Assembly (NCBI GenBank): GCA_964591275.1 | Contig: CAZQAE010000036.1 | Coordinates: 1-52,558 of the forward strand | DNA: 52,558 nucleotides | Source of the DNA: G963674685 sp964591275 | Lineage (GTDB): Bacteria > Lernaellota > Lernaellaia > JACKCT01 | Direction: 5' to 3' | Part shown: in pieces, positions 17,469 to 26,120 of the stretch | How the letters are laid out: each line of letters begins with the position of its first letter | Numbering within the stretch: position 1 is the first letter of the stretch | Made by a program: the position numbers and the translations under genes | Notes under the pieces: model-generated | The model's database searches: none | The model's input: only the letters and a program-made list of their open reading frames with translations | What the model was told of the DNA's origin: nothing

Positions 17469-18299
17469 ATGAAAAACTTTTTTATTATCGTCATTGCTTT
17501 ACTGATTGTCGGCGCGGTGACTTTCGCCGTTGCCCAAACCAAGGGCGACATGGTCAAAATCCCCGCCGGTTGGTTCAAGATGGGATGCTCGCCGGGAGAC
17601 TCACAGTGCGACAACGATGAGAAGCCACGCAAGCGTGTTTACGTGGACGCCTTTTATATGGATGTGCATGAGACGACGGTTGCGGAATATCGGCAGTGCG
17701 TCAGCGCAGGTTCATGCAAGGCAGCCAAAGTGTCGAGCGATAAAAAGAGGGGGCCTTACTACAATTGGGATAAATCCGGTCGAGACGACCACCCGATCAA
17801 TGGCGTGTCGTGGAATGACGCCAATTCCTATTGCCAATGGAAAGGCAAGCGTCTTCCGACGGAGGCCGAGTTTGAACGAGCGCTTCGCGGCGGATTTGAG
17901 GGCCGTAAGTATCCCTGGGGCAATTCATCCACTCCACCGTCGCAATACGGCAACTACGCCGATGAGAGCGCCAAGCGTCGATTTTCAGATTGGACCATTA
18001 TCAAAGGCTATGACGACGGCTACGCCGGGACTGCGCCGGTATGTCGTTTCAGCCAAAATGAGCATGGTCTTTGCGACATCAGCGGCAATGTTTGGGAGTG
18101 GTGCGAAGATTGGTACGATAAAGATTTCTACAACCGTATGCCTGCAAGAAATCCAATAAACCGCACAAAGGCCTCGAACCGCGTTTTGCGGGGCGGTGGC
18201 TGGCTCGCTTATCCCAGGTACCTGCGTTCTTCCGGCCGGTACTGGGGCAATCCTGCGGATCGGAACATCTACGGCGGATTCCGATGTTCCCGGGACTGA
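17469..18299 (+). CDS. Exported FGE-sulfatase-fold protein; candidate DGR variable protein
   Basis: 276 residues with GGAGG before the ATG and an N-terminal signal/anchor (NFFIIVIALLIVGAVTFAV). The body is a formylglycine-generating-enzyme (SUMF1/PvdO-like) domain: MVKIPAGWFKMGCSPGD, VDAFYMDVHETTVAEY, GKRLPTEAEFERALRGG, DISGNVWEWCEDWY, and the closing RVLRGGGW...GGFRC. True FGEs need a cysteine pair in the last block; here that block has no Cys apart from the terminal GFRC, so sulfatase activation is unlikely. This fold is also the C-type-lectin-like scaffold used by diversity-generating retroelements. The last 112 nt behave like a variable repeat, followed by a hairpin and a broken avd-like start. 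Probable role: exported ligand-binding protein. Confidence 0.85.
   Translation: MKNFFIIVIALLIVGAVTFAVAQTKGDMVKIPAGWFKMGCSPGDSQCDNDEKPRKRVYVDAFYMDVHETTVAEYRQCVSAGSCKAAKVSSDKKRGPYYNWDKSGRDDHPINGVSWNDANSYCQWKGKRLPTEAEFERALRGGFEGRKYPWGNSSTPPSQYGNYADESAKRRFSDWTIIKGYDDGYAGTAPVCRFSQNEHGLCDISGNVWEWCEDWYDKDFYNRMPARNPINRTKASNRVLRGGGWLAYPRYLRSSGRYWGNPADRNIYGGFRCSRD
18180..18291 (+). other. Candidate DGR variable repeat (copy A)
   Basis: The 112 nt from CGCGTTTTGCG (18180-18190) to GGATTCCGATGTTCCC (18276-18291) have exactly the same length as the end of the PA-like gene (28290-28401). Both ends are nearly identical between the two genes. Inside, CTG, TCTTCC, CGG and CCT codons are shared at the same positions, while most other codons differ completely. 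The shared 16-base end corresponds to where an initiation-of-mutagenic-homing site would lie. No template repeat is visible in the window. Confidence 0.6.
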
Positions 18300-18342
18300 A
18301 AATTACCCTTTGACATTTTTCCCCTTTTACCCTTTTGGGGGT

Positions 18343-18362
18343 ATGGGGGCGATAGCCCCCAT
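18343..18362 (+). other. Hairpin downstream of the candidate variable repeat
   Basis: ATGGGGGC (18343-18350), loop GATA (18351-18354) and GCCCCCAT (18355-18362) form a perfect 8-bp stem 51 bases after the candidate variable repeat. DGR target genes need a hairpin or cruciform downstream of the variable repeat, described with stems of this length and GRNA tetraloops; GATA fits GRNA. A transcription terminator is the alternative, but no T-run follows the stem. Confidence 0.6.
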
Positions 18363-18382
18363 CGAATTTAAAAATTGCTGAT

Positions 18383-18412
18383 ATGAAAAAAGATTTACCT
18401 GCTGTTCAAGCT
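18383..18412 (+). pseudogene. Broken start of an Avd-like four-helix-bundle gene
   Basis: ATG 18383 opens with MKKDLPAVQ and then loses similarity. MKKDLP-type starts are typical of small four-helix-bundle proteins of the DGR accessory (Avd) and 23S-intervening-sequence type. A parallel start, MKKDLPTIHKAYDL, lies downstream of the other FGE-fold gene at 28207. The rest of 18413-18778 is occupied by dispersed repeats and holds no gene. Confidence 0.4.
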
Positions 18413-18439
18413 TGGAATTTCGAATGCGGAATGCGCGAC

Positions 18440-18653
18440 AAGCCCGGTAGGGCGTTACAATATTAGCCGTCGGCGTAAGCCGACGGGATACGGATGATTA
18501 CAATTTCTGGCGAGCTCGGCAGGGCGAAACATTTATCAACATGAGGTCGAAATTGTGTCGCCCTGCCGGGCTTCGCTTAAATTTCAACCGGTCCTTTTCC
18601 ACCGCGCTGACGCACGGTGCTAATATTGTATCGCCCTGCGGGCTTTGGATTGC
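18440..18653. repeat. Two further copies of the CCGTCGGC repeat family, one inverted
   Basis: AGCCCGGTAGGGCG-TTACAATATTAGC with the GCCGTCGGC-GTAA-GCCGACGG hairpin lies at 18440-18486. An inverted block (GCTAATATTGTATCGCCC to TTGGATTGC) at 18619-18653 is the reverse complement of the copy upstream of the FGE gene. A shorter related block is at 18551-18572. Together they form a long imperfect palindrome. Confidence 0.7.
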
Positions 18654-18778
18654 GTTTGTCTGATTGTTGCTTTTTCAATGAAAAACCATCCAGGCTTTCC
18701 ATTTTAAAGTGAATCATCTTTTATGTCGCACACCCGGATCGCAAGGGGTTGTTGCTCGTTACTTGAATCAAGCGGTCT

Positions 18779-20284
18779 TTAAGGTACTTTAATATACTGC
18801 ACGTCGTTGTCTTCATCGACGATTCGGTACAGGCCGGTCGGCAAGATCATCCGCGTGCCGGGCTCAATGACCAGACCGGCGATGTTGCGCCGTTTTTGGG
18901 ATGAAGACAAAGCGCCGATCTTGGTTCTCAGCGCGGTGTTTTTGATCATTTTAATGTCGCCGGCTTTGAATATTTTATTGGCCGTAAATGTTCGTCTTCC
19001 CGGCATGGAAATGCGCACCGGCTTCTTCTTTCTTTTTCCAACAGGCACATTTCCCGTGGTGGGACTGAAACCGAATGGTCGACCTTCGATGGCAACGAGA
19101 GTCCCCGGTTCGCCTGCGTGCACTATGACTCCGGCTGTGTCTCCTAGCGCAAATATCTTTGTGTAATCCGATTGCGGCGTCGTTGTTTGCCCCTCAGGTT
19201 TTGAAAAGCGCCCGAGCAAAAAGGAGAGGGTCGCCAAGACAACAGCGGCGACGCCCAGCGCAACAGGCCAGCGCCGCTTCGCTCGGGTTTTGGGCATGGG
19301 CGGTGTTTTTTTGTCATCGGTCATTTGGCCTAGGACCGGGGTGATCATGCGCGCCGCCCCCGTATCGTTACGGCGTTTTTCGAGGGTTGTGGCCAAAAAT
19401 TTTAAAAAGCTCGCCCTTCCATAACCAAGCCCGAACTCGGAATGAAAAGCCTCGATTTCTTCCAGAAAATCCGAGGCGCTTTCAAAACGATCATCGGGGT
19501 TTTTAGCCAGGGCTCGCATGACGATCGCGGTCAGTCTGGGCGGCAGGTCATGGCGATATTTGTCCGGCCTGAGAATGTCGGATGCGACGACGTTTTCCAT
19601 GATACGGCGCGTGTCGCCGCCAGTAAAAAGGTGCTGGCCGACCAGCATCTCCCAAAACACGATGCCCGCTGAGAAAATGTCGCTTTGCCTGGTGGCGCGC
19701 TTTCCCGCGGCCTGTTCCGGGGCGAGGTAGGCGGGTTTGCCCTTGACGACGCCGAAACCGGTCGAAACCAGTCGTTGCGCCGCGCTGGCGATGCCGAAAT
19801 CGGAAAGTTTGATTTCGCCGGCGAAGGTCAGCAGAACATTCGGAGGCGAGATGTCTCGATGAACGAGTTTCAGTGGATTATCAAAGGTGTCGCGGGCGTA
19901 GTGCGCGTATGACAATCCGGTCAGCAGTCCCGCCATAATGTAGCACGCCGTCTCGACCGGCAGTCGCTCACCCCGACGGGCGAGGGCAGTCATCAGGTCG
20001 TCCAGGTCGCCGGCGTCGCACCATTCCATCGCCAAGTATAGCGAGCCGTCGGCATCTCCGAAATCAAAGGTTTGGACGAGATTGCCGTGGCTAAGAGTCA
20101 GAGCGACGCGCGCCTCGTCGTAAAAAGCATCCCGAAACTCCTTTTCTGATATTAATTCCTGGTGGATGGCCTTGACCACGCATGTTTTCGATATTCCACC
20201 GGGCGTTTCAAAACGGACCAGGAAGATCTCGGCCATGCCTCCTTCGCCGAGTTTGTCGATGACGTGATACTTACCGAATTTCAT
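18779..20284 (-). CDS. Hanks-type Ser/Thr protein kinase with one membrane segment
   Basis: 501 residues. The kinase domain is complete: glycine loop GEGGMAE at 13-19, ATP lysine K38, Glu58 of helix C, HRDISPPN with catalytic Asp144 and Asn149, DFG at 162-164, and APE at 188-190. The HRDISPPN form is typical of myxobacterial kinases. After ~280 residues comes a basic juxtamembrane stretch and a hydrophobic segment (WPVALGVAAVVLATLSFLLG, near 336-355). The extracytoplasmic part of ~140 residues contains a PEGA-like unit (PVGKRKKKPVRISMPGRR). It faces away from the FGE-fold gene. FGE-fold proteins and such kinases often co-occur, but a direct link here is inference. Confidence 0.93.
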   Translation of the reverse strand: MKFGKYHVIDKLGEGGMAEIFLVRFETPGGISKTCVVKAIHQELISEKEFRDAFYDEARVALTLSHGNLVQTFDFGDADGSLYLAMEWCDAGDLDDLMTALARRGERLPVETACYIMAGLLTGLSYAHYARDTFDNPLKLVHRDISPPNVLLTFAGEIKLSDFGIASAAQRLVSTGFGVVKGKPAYLAPEQAAGKRATRQSDIFSAGIVFWEMLVGQHLFTGGDTRRIMENVVASDILRPDKYRHDLPPRLTAIVMRALAKNPDDRFESASDFLEEIEAFHSEFGLGYGRASFLKFLATTLEKRRNDTGAARMITPVLGQMTDDKKTPPMPKTRAKRRWPVALGVAAVVLATLSFLLGRFSKPEGQTTTPQSDYTKIFALGDTAGVIVHAGEPGTLVAIEGRPFGFSPTTGNVPVGKRKKKPVRISMPGRRTFTANKIFKAGDIKMIKNTALRTKIGALSSSQKRRNIAGLVIEPGTRMILPTGLYRIVDEDNDVQYIKVP

Positions 20285-20365
20285 GGGCGTCGACTCGCAC
20301 GTGTGAACTGGACAAATTGAAAAATCAAGGATTATTAAAGCGCGGTATCTAACATTGAGCTATTA

Positions 20366-21478
20366 TTAATAAGGTTTTCGCGCAATGAAGTTGTCCCACC
20401 AGATGTATCCGCCGAAGTTGTCGGCTGGCCAGTCAATGAGTTGAATGGAATGAAAGGGCTTTTGATCTCCGTGGTTCATCACCAGAGCGCGACAGGGTCC
20501 GGAGCCTGCGGACCCGTTGACAAGAACGTCATAGGTGCCGGTGAAATTCAAACGAACCTGAAATTCATGCCAGTCGGCCCCGGGGGCTCCTCCGCAGTCA
20601 AAGAATTCGTCGTCCCAATAATCATAAGCGAAAACGGTTTGGTTGAAGTACCATATCTCCGCCTCGGTTCTTACGCTGGCGCCATCTCGGCTCATGACGC
20701 GGAATCCAAACTCGTCGAAGATCGTATATGGCTGGATTTCAAATTCGATCCACATATTTTCCGAGACGTCGGCGAACTCGTAACTCACATAGATATAATG
20801 ATCCTCGACATCCACGCCGTTTATTTGCAGCATCTGTCCCGTGCCGCCTTTGCCGGGATCAATGATCAAAGCTTCGCTGGCATAGCTGCCAATGACGCTC
20901 CAGGGCGCTGTTAATTCGCCGGTGGGGTAACTTTCAAAATCTTCCTGCCAGAAAACATCCGGGTCCGGGTTCGTTGTGGTTGTGGTTGTGGTCGTTGTGG
21001 GAATGAATGTTGTCGTTGTGGTCGTCTCGCCGGTGGAAGTGGTGGTTCCAACGCCGGTAGTGGTGGTCGATCCCGTGCCGGTCGTCGTCGTTGATCCCGT
21101 GCCGGTCGTTGTTGTGGAACCGGCCCCGGTTGTTGTTGTCGAACCGGCCCCAGTTGTTGTTGTCCCTTCAATCGTGGTCGTAGTGGTGGGCCAGGTGTCA
21201 TCGTCTGCGTCGTCGTTGACGTCGTCATCCAGATCGTCATCCAGATCGTCATCCAGATCGTCGTTGACATCGTCGTCATCAGTATCATCGTCATCGGTAT
21301 CATCGTCAGGCCAGTAGTCGTCATCCGAATCGTCATCAACCAGAGGATCCATGTCGTCATCCTCGTCGTCGATGTATCTGGGGGATTCCACTTCATCATC
21401 ATCGTCGCCACAGCTTGCGACAAAGAAACAGGCCAACGCACAAAAGACGATCGCCAGGAAATTAATCAGGTCTTTCAT
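20366..21478 (-). CDS. Lipoprotein with Asp stalk, Thr-rich linker and jelly-roll-like domain
   Basis: 370 residues from ATG 21478. Lipobox VASC is followed immediately by GDDDDEVES and about 70 residues dominated by Asp. A second tether of ~75 residues is built from TTTTGxGS repeats, which look suited to O-glycosylation. The last ~195 residues (VFWQEDFESYPTGELTAPW onward) have the look of a concanavalin/LamG-like beta-sandwich: a start with FESYPTG, alternating strands such as MWIEFEIQPY, and an end with YIWWDNFIARK. Such domains bind carbohydrate or protein. Function is not otherwise visible. Confidence 0.8.
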   Translation of the reverse strand: MKDLINFLAIVFCALACFFVASCGDDDDEVESPRYIDDEDDDMDPLVDDDSDDDYWPDDDTDDDDTDDDDVNDDLDDDLDDDLDDDVNDDADDDTWPTTTTTIEGTTTTGAGSTTTTGAGSTTTTGTGSTTTTGTGSTTTTGVGTTTSTGETTTTTTFIPTTTTTTTTTNPDPDVFWQEDFESYPTGELTAPWSVIGSYASEALIIDPGKGGTGQMLQINGVDVEDHYIYVSYEFADVSENMWIEFEIQPYTIFDEFGFRVMSRDGASVRTEAEIWYFNQTVFAYDYWDDEFFDCGGAPGADWHEFQVRLNFTGTYDVLVNGSAGSGPCRALVMNHGDQKPFHSIQLIDWPADNFGGYIWWDNFIARKPY

Positions 21479-21557
21479 TATCAACCGCTGTCTTGATGCG
21501 AAGAATGAAAACGTGGCTTTCCCAATAGATTAACCAGCGCCAACAGCCCCAATGTTA

Positions 21558-21746
21558 TTATTGTTTGTCGGTTGCGTTCTCGTCCGGCGCTGCGGGGGCT
21601 ACGATCTCTTTTTCGTCTTTTTGAGCCTTTTTGAATTCCTTAAGGCCCTTGCCCAGGCCGGCGCCGACTTCGGGCAACTTACCGACCCCGAAAATGATTA
21701 AGATGATCACGAGGACTATGATGAGTTCCGTTGTGCCAAGACCCAT
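21558..21746 (-). CDS. tatA: Twin-arginine translocase subunit TatA/TatE
   Basis: 62 residues with the canonical layout: a hydrophobic helix (ELIIVLVIILIIFGVGKLP) carrying the FG hinge, then an amphipathic helix (VGAGLGKGLKEFKKA) and an acidic tail. TatA oligomers form the channel that exports folded proteins with twin-arginine signals. AGGAG lies 7 bases before the ATG and overlaps the stop codon of the upstream 41-codon membrane peptide, so translation of the two is probably linked. No tatC is present nearby. Confidence 0.93.
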   Translation of the reverse strand: MGLGTTELIIVLVIILIIFGVGKLPEVGAGLGKGLKEFKKAQKDEKEIVAPAAPDENATDKQ

Positions 21747-21755
21747 TGCCGACTC

Positions 21756-21881
21756 CTAAAAAAATGGCGCCAGAATGCCCCATCCGAAGATTTCATCCAT
21801 CGTCGCGAAGGCCAGGATGATCGTGTAAAGAATCAGCGCCCCTAAAGTGATGTCGGCATATCGGTTGCTTATTTGTTCCAT
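21756..21881 (-). CDS. 41-residue membrane peptide directly upstream of tatA
   Basis: ATG 21881 follows AAGGGACG and opens a 41-codon frame ending in TAG at 21756-21758. The peptide starts MEQISNRYADITLG, has one hydrophobic segment (ALILYTIILAFATM) and ends DEIFGWGILAPFF. Its TAG overlaps the AGGAG ribosome site of tatA. The well-placed start signal, a membrane helix and this overlap argue that it is real. No known family is recognised; it may be a small Tat accessory or a translational regulator of tatA. Confidence 0.55.
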   Translation of the reverse strand: MEQISNRYADITLGALILYTIILAFATMDEIFGWGILAPFF

Positions 21882-22009
21882 AATTCGTCCCTTTCAGGCG
21901 AATCTAAAAAATACCACGGCTTCCGTGGGCTGTAAAGCCGTCTTTTCTTTGCCTGCTATTTATGTATCATGGCGTCGCGGAATTGCTTTTCGCGAAAGGA
22001 TTTATTTTT

Positions 22010-24088
22010 ATGACTCGGGAAAAGATTCTTGTCACAAGCGCTTTGCCCTACGCCAATGGACCTATCCATTTCGGCCACATCGCCGGCGCTTATCTTCCCG
22101 CTGACATCTTTGTAAGACACAAACGCATGTGCGGCGCCGATATCATTTATATTTGCGGGACCGACGACCACGGCGTGGCGATCACGATTTCGGCCAAACT
22201 GGCGGGCGTCACGCCCCAGGAGCACGTGGCCAAAAATCACAAGGTCATCAAGGACATTTTCGATAAGATCAACATCGAATTCGACAATTTCTCCGGCACC
22301 AGCCATCCCATTCATCACGGGGTCGCACAGGAGTTTTTTCAGGATGTCTTGAAAGCCGGATACATTGTAGAGCGCGTCACAAAGCAGCTTTATTGCGAGC
22401 ATGACAAGATGTTTTTGGCTGACCGTTACATTACCGGCACCTGCCCGCATTGCGGATTTGTGGGGGCGCGAGGCGACGAATGCGGAGGATGCGGGAAATG
22501 GCTCGATCCTTTGGAAATCACCGAACCGCGATGCAAGGTATGCGGCGCCGAACCTATAGCAAAAGATACAAAAAACTGGTTTTTGCAACTCGACAAGCTG
22601 CAACCCAAAATCGAGAAATGGCTCGAATCCAAAGAGCACTGGAAAGACAATGTTCTGAATTTCGTTAAAGCGTGGATGGAAAAGGGTCTGGAAGAAAGGG
22701 CCATTTCCCGGGATATGACCTGGGGAATCAAATTGCCCGTCGAAGGAGTCGATGGAAAGGTTCTTTATGTGTGGTTCGACGCGCCCATCGGCTATATATC
22801 CAGCACCATGGAGTGGGCGCAGGCCCAGGGTGAGCCGGAGCGTTGGCGGGATTATTGGCAGTCGCCGGACACGCGCCTGATCCATTTCATCGGCAAAGAC
22901 AATATTCCCTTCCATTGCATTGTTTTTCCCGCGACGATCATCGCAAAAAATGAAGTGAACGACGAGCAGTACACGCTCGTGGAAAATGTTCCCTCCAACG
23001 AATTTTACAATCTGGAAGGCCGGCAGTTTTCCAAAAGCGACGGTTGGTATATCGACCTGGAGGATTTCTTTTCCAAATACAGCGTGGACTCCATTCGATA
23101 CACGCTTTGCGCCAATATGCCCGAGAAAAAAGATGCTGAGTTCACCTGGAAGGATTTTGGTGCGCGCAACAACTCCGAACTCGCCGACACCTTCGGCAAT
23201 TTGGCTCAGCGCATGCTCAAATTCGCGGATAAGCACTTTGCGAGCAGCATCCCGCCGCTCGTGAGTCCCGACGACGAGGACAATGCCATGATTGATCTGG
23301 CCAAATCGCTGCCGGATCGCATGGCGGAGAATTTGGACGCTTTCGAGTTCAGGAAAGCGCTGTTTGAGTGGATGGAACTGGCGCGGGAAGGCAATAAGTA
23401 TTTTGACAAAAAAGCGCCCTGGAAAACGGTCAAAACCGATAAAGACGAGTGCGGCAACACGATGCACGTGATCGGGTGCATTATGCAGTCGATGGCCGTT
23501 ACCGGTTTCCCATTTCTTCCCGATACGGCCCGAAAGCTTTGGAGCATGTTGGGCTTTGCGGGACAGGTTGAAGAGCAAAATTGGTTCGAGGCGCCGAAAA
23601 AGGACCTCGCCGCCGGGCAGAAATTGGGCGTCGCCGAAATACTCTTTGAGAAAATTCCCGCCAAGAAAATTGATGTGGAAGTTGAAAAACTAAAGGAATG
23701 GGCCGCGCAGGCTACCCTCAATGACAATCAGGCCGGTGCTGATGAGCCAAAGGAATACGCTCCGCTGAAAACGCAGGTGACTTTCGACGATTTCATGAAG
23801 CTGGATTTTCGCGTGGCGACAATCATTGAGGCCGAGGCTGTTCCAAAAAGCAAAAAACTGGTGAAACTGCAAATCGACCTGGGATTCGAGAAGCGTCAAA
23901 TCGTTGCCGGAATTTTAAAGAAATTTACACCCGAACAGCTTGTCGGACGCACTATTATCGTGGTCGCCAACCTGGCTCCGGCAAAACTGATGGGCGTTGA
24001 ATCAAGCGGCATGCTACTGGCCGCGCACGACGGAGACCGGATTGTTTTATTGACGACCGACGCAGCGCCGGGATCGGCAATAAGCTAG
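22010..24088 (+). CDS. metG: Methionyl-tRNA synthetase with C-terminal tRNA-binding domain
   Basis: 692 residues from ATG 22010, with AAAGGA about 9 bases upstream; an earlier ATG at 21962 lacks a site. The HIGH motif is HFGH (PIHFGHIAGAYLPADI) and the KMSKS loop is QFSKSD. Four-cysteine zinc units are seen in CPHC...CGGC and in CKVC. The last ~110 residues (FMKLDFRVATIIEAEAVPKS to the end) are the OB-fold tRNA-binding domain found in dimeric MetG. The enzyme charges tRNA-Met for initiation and elongation. The lipoprotein gene that follows starts 15 nt after the stop. Confidence 0.97.
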   Translation: MTREKILVTSALPYANGPIHFGHIAGAYLPADIFVRHKRMCGADIIYICGTDDHGVAITISAKLAGVTPQEHVAKNHKVIKDIFDKINIEFDNFSGTSHPIHHGVAQEFFQDVLKAGYIVERVTKQLYCEHDKMFLADRYITGTCPHCGFVGARGDECGGCGKWLDPLEITEPRCKVCGAEPIAKDTKNWFLQLDKLQPKIEKWLESKEHWKDNVLNFVKAWMEKGLEERAISRDMTWGIKLPVEGVDGKVLYVWFDAPIGYISSTMEWAQAQGEPERWRDYWQSPDTRLIHFIGKDNIPFHCIVFPATIIAKNEVNDEQYTLVENVPSNEFYNLEGRQFSKSDGWYIDLEDFFSKYSVDSIRYTLCANMPEKKDAEFTWKDFGARNNSELADTFGNLAQRMLKFADKHFASSIPPLVSPDDEDNAMIDLAKSLPDRMAENLDAFEFRKALFEWMELAREGNKYFDKKAPWKTVKTDKDECGNTMHVIGCIMQSMAVTGFPFLPDTARKLWSMLGFAGQVEEQNWFEAPKKDLAAGQKLGVAEILFEKIPAKKIDVEVEKLKEWAAQATLNDNQAGADEPKEYAPLKTQVTFDDFMKLDFRVATIIEAEAVPKSKKLVKLQIDLGFEKRQIVAGILKKFTPEQLVGRTIIVVANLAPAKLMGVESSGMLLAAHDGDRIVLLTTDAAPGSAIS

Positions 24089-24102
24089 AAGGAAAAACCG
24101 GA

Positions 24103-26118
24103 ATGAATATACGAAAACTGAATGTCTTGCTTTTGTCATTGGCCTTGTTTGTCGCCATGCTGCCCGCTTGCGAAACCGAGGTCGAGGACGTCGACGAGAG
24201 CGAGGAATCCGGCGATGAAGCGCGCAATGGCGTGGCCGTCGATCAAGCCTGCGCCCTGGCCGAATCCTGGATGCAGTATTTCGAACCGGGCCAAAACGCG
24301 TGGAGTTGGGGTGCCGGGGTTGTCATGATGGGCATGGTCTCCTTGAGCGAGACAACAGGCGACGAGGCGTATTTGCAGTACGTGCGCGATTGGCTGGATC
24401 ACCACATCGAACGGGGCTATCACATTACCTCTTCGGATACGAGCATACCAGGATACCTCGCCCTGCTTCTTTACGAGCGGACGGAGGATCAGAAATATTT
24501 AAAGATCGCCGAGGACGTGTGGTCATATTTGCAAAACGACGTGGGTCGCACTTCCGAGGGCGGCGTAAACCATATGGGCTGGATAACCGGCAACCAGATT
24601 TGGATCGACACGCTTTTTATGATTGGACCATTTCTCATCAAATATGGGGAAATCGCCAGTGAGCCCGCGGCATTCGAAGAGTACGCCCTGCAGTTGGAAG
24701 TGTTTCGGAGCAGACTGCGTGACCCGGGCGTGGGTCTCTACCGGCATCGTTACGACGACGACACGCACGAACTCCTGCCGACCGAGCAGCTTTATTGGGG
24801 AAGGGGCAACGGCTGGATTTTCGCCTCCATGAGCCTTGCGGCGAAGTCGCTGCCCAAGTCGGTGAAAGAAAACATGAGCTTTTCCCTCGAAGGCGAACTG
24901 GAATCGATGTTGGAACAAATTCAAAAGTACGAAGATCTGTACGGTCGTTTCCATACGATTCTGAATCGAGAGGACACCTACCTGGAAACCAGCGCGGGCC
25001 TTCTTTATTCCTTCGGCGTGGCGATGGGCCTTGGCCAGGGCGGTTATTTCGCGCCCGAGCGCATGGACGACGTGAACCGCTGGATGCAGGGCGCCATAGA
25101 TCAGATCATCGTCGATGAAACCGGAAACACGCTTTTGCTGGGAACATCCTACGGCACTTCGCCCGGCGACGCGGCGTACTACCAGCAGGTGCTCAAAGGC
25201 GAGCCGGTGGCCTACGGCGTCGGACTTTTTGTCCTGGCCGCCTGCGAAAGATGGAAAGCGGGTTATGCGCGCGAACTCGATCCGCCCGCCGGGTGGACGC
25301 AAGAAGTTTATATTCATCCCCCCGTACCCTGCGATGGCGTCGAATGCGCGCAGTATCACATTGCCCGGGGTAATTTCCGAAAAGCCAAAGAATCACTGGA
25401 GGGATTGACTTCAAGCGAAGGGCGTTTCTACAGCGCCCTTATCGATATCGTTCGCGTGGGCAACTATATCATTTCCGACCTGGATCATCTTTACGTCGGC
25501 GACATCGATGTGGACGGTCTTGTCGGAATGATCGCGGATTACGCCGATGATGAACTGAGCTTCGCCAGCGCGGACCTGCGGATCGTGCAGGAAAACGGAT
25601 TGTTTTTCACCCTGCTTGATCGCCTGTTGATGATCGAAAACGGCGGGCACTCAGCCGTGGGTTTTCGGGAATACGACCTGGGCGAGGCCTACATTCTGGA
25701 CGCCGCGGCCCGTTTGATTTCGGCGCTTCCTGAACTTTATGCCGACAATCCGGAACTTATCGAATACGCCTTGTCGGCCCTGGGAATCATCGACGCGGGC
25801 GATGCCCCGATCGATCCGGCGAACATCGTGATTTCGCCGCAGTGCGCGCAGGAGCTTATCGATGCCATCGACAAACTTATGGCGGGGATCGAGGCGATAA
25901 TGTGTGAGACCGATGAGCAGTGGGATGATCTTGTTCCAAAGAATCTTCTTATGCTTACTGGCAATTTCGGCATCCCCGGCATCTTGGTGGACACGAATGT
26001 GCGGCAGATGATTATTGATCTCGGAGTCCCGGCGGACATTCTGGACATGCTGACATTTCCTGACGATCTGGTAAGAATATTGGGGCTGGCGAGTGATTTG
26101 CTGGAGGGAATGGTTTAG
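24103..26118 (+). CDS. Lipoprotein with GH105/YteR-like glycoside hydrolase domain
   Basis: 671 residues. Lipobox LPAC (Cys23) is followed by an acidic tether (ETEVEDVDESEESGDEA). Residues ~45-410 form an (alpha/alpha)6-barrel-like domain: WIDTLFM near 168-174 with a candidate catalytic Asp169, the WGRGNGW signature at 232-238, and DTYLETSAGLL around 300. These mark the unsaturated rhamnogalacturonyl/glucuronyl hydrolases of GH105, which act on fragments made by polysaccharide lyases. The last ~250 residues are helical and unassigned. The operon position right after metG is probably accidental. Confidence 0.85.
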   Translation: MNIRKLNVLLLSLALFVAMLPACETEVEDVDESEESGDEARNGVAVDQACALAESWMQYFEPGQNAWSWGAGVVMMGMVSLSETTGDEAYLQYVRDWLDHHIERGYHITSSDTSIPGYLALLLYERTEDQKYLKIAEDVWSYLQNDVGRTSEGGVNHMGWITGNQIWIDTLFMIGPFLIKYGEIASEPAAFEEYALQLEVFRSRLRDPGVGLYRHRYDDDTHELLPTEQLYWGRGNGWIFASMSLAAKSLPKSVKENMSFSLEGELESMLEQIQKYEDLYGRFHTILNREDTYLETSAGLLYSFGVAMGLGQGGYFAPERMDDVNRWMQGAIDQIIVDETGNTLLLGTSYGTSPGDAAYYQQVLKGEPVAYGVGLFVLAACERWKAGYARELDPPAGWTQEVYIHPPVPCDGVECAQYHIARGNFRKAKESLEGLTSSEGRFYSALIDIVRVGNYIISDLDHLYVGDIDVDGLVGMIADYADDELSFASADLRIVQENGLFFTLLDRLLMIENGGHSAVGFREYDLGEAYILDAAARLISALPELYADNPELIEYALSALGIIDAGDAPIDPANIVISPQCAQELIDAIDKLMAGIEAIMCETDEQWDDLVPKNLLMLTGNFGIPGILVDTNVRQMIIDLGVPADILDMLTFPDDLVRILGLASDLLEGMV

Positions 26119-26120
26119 TT

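Noticed and set aside
20976..21317. Plus-strand frame of Val/Ser runs opposite the Asp/Thr-rich lipoprotein
   Set aside because: It is the antisense of the GAC/GAT and ACA/ACC repeats in 20366-21478; the minus-strand protein has a lipobox and a folded domain.
21956..23578. 540-residue minus-strand open frame across metG
   Set aside because: The plus strand encodes a complete methionyl-tRNA synthetase with all motifs; the antisense frame has no start signal or domain.
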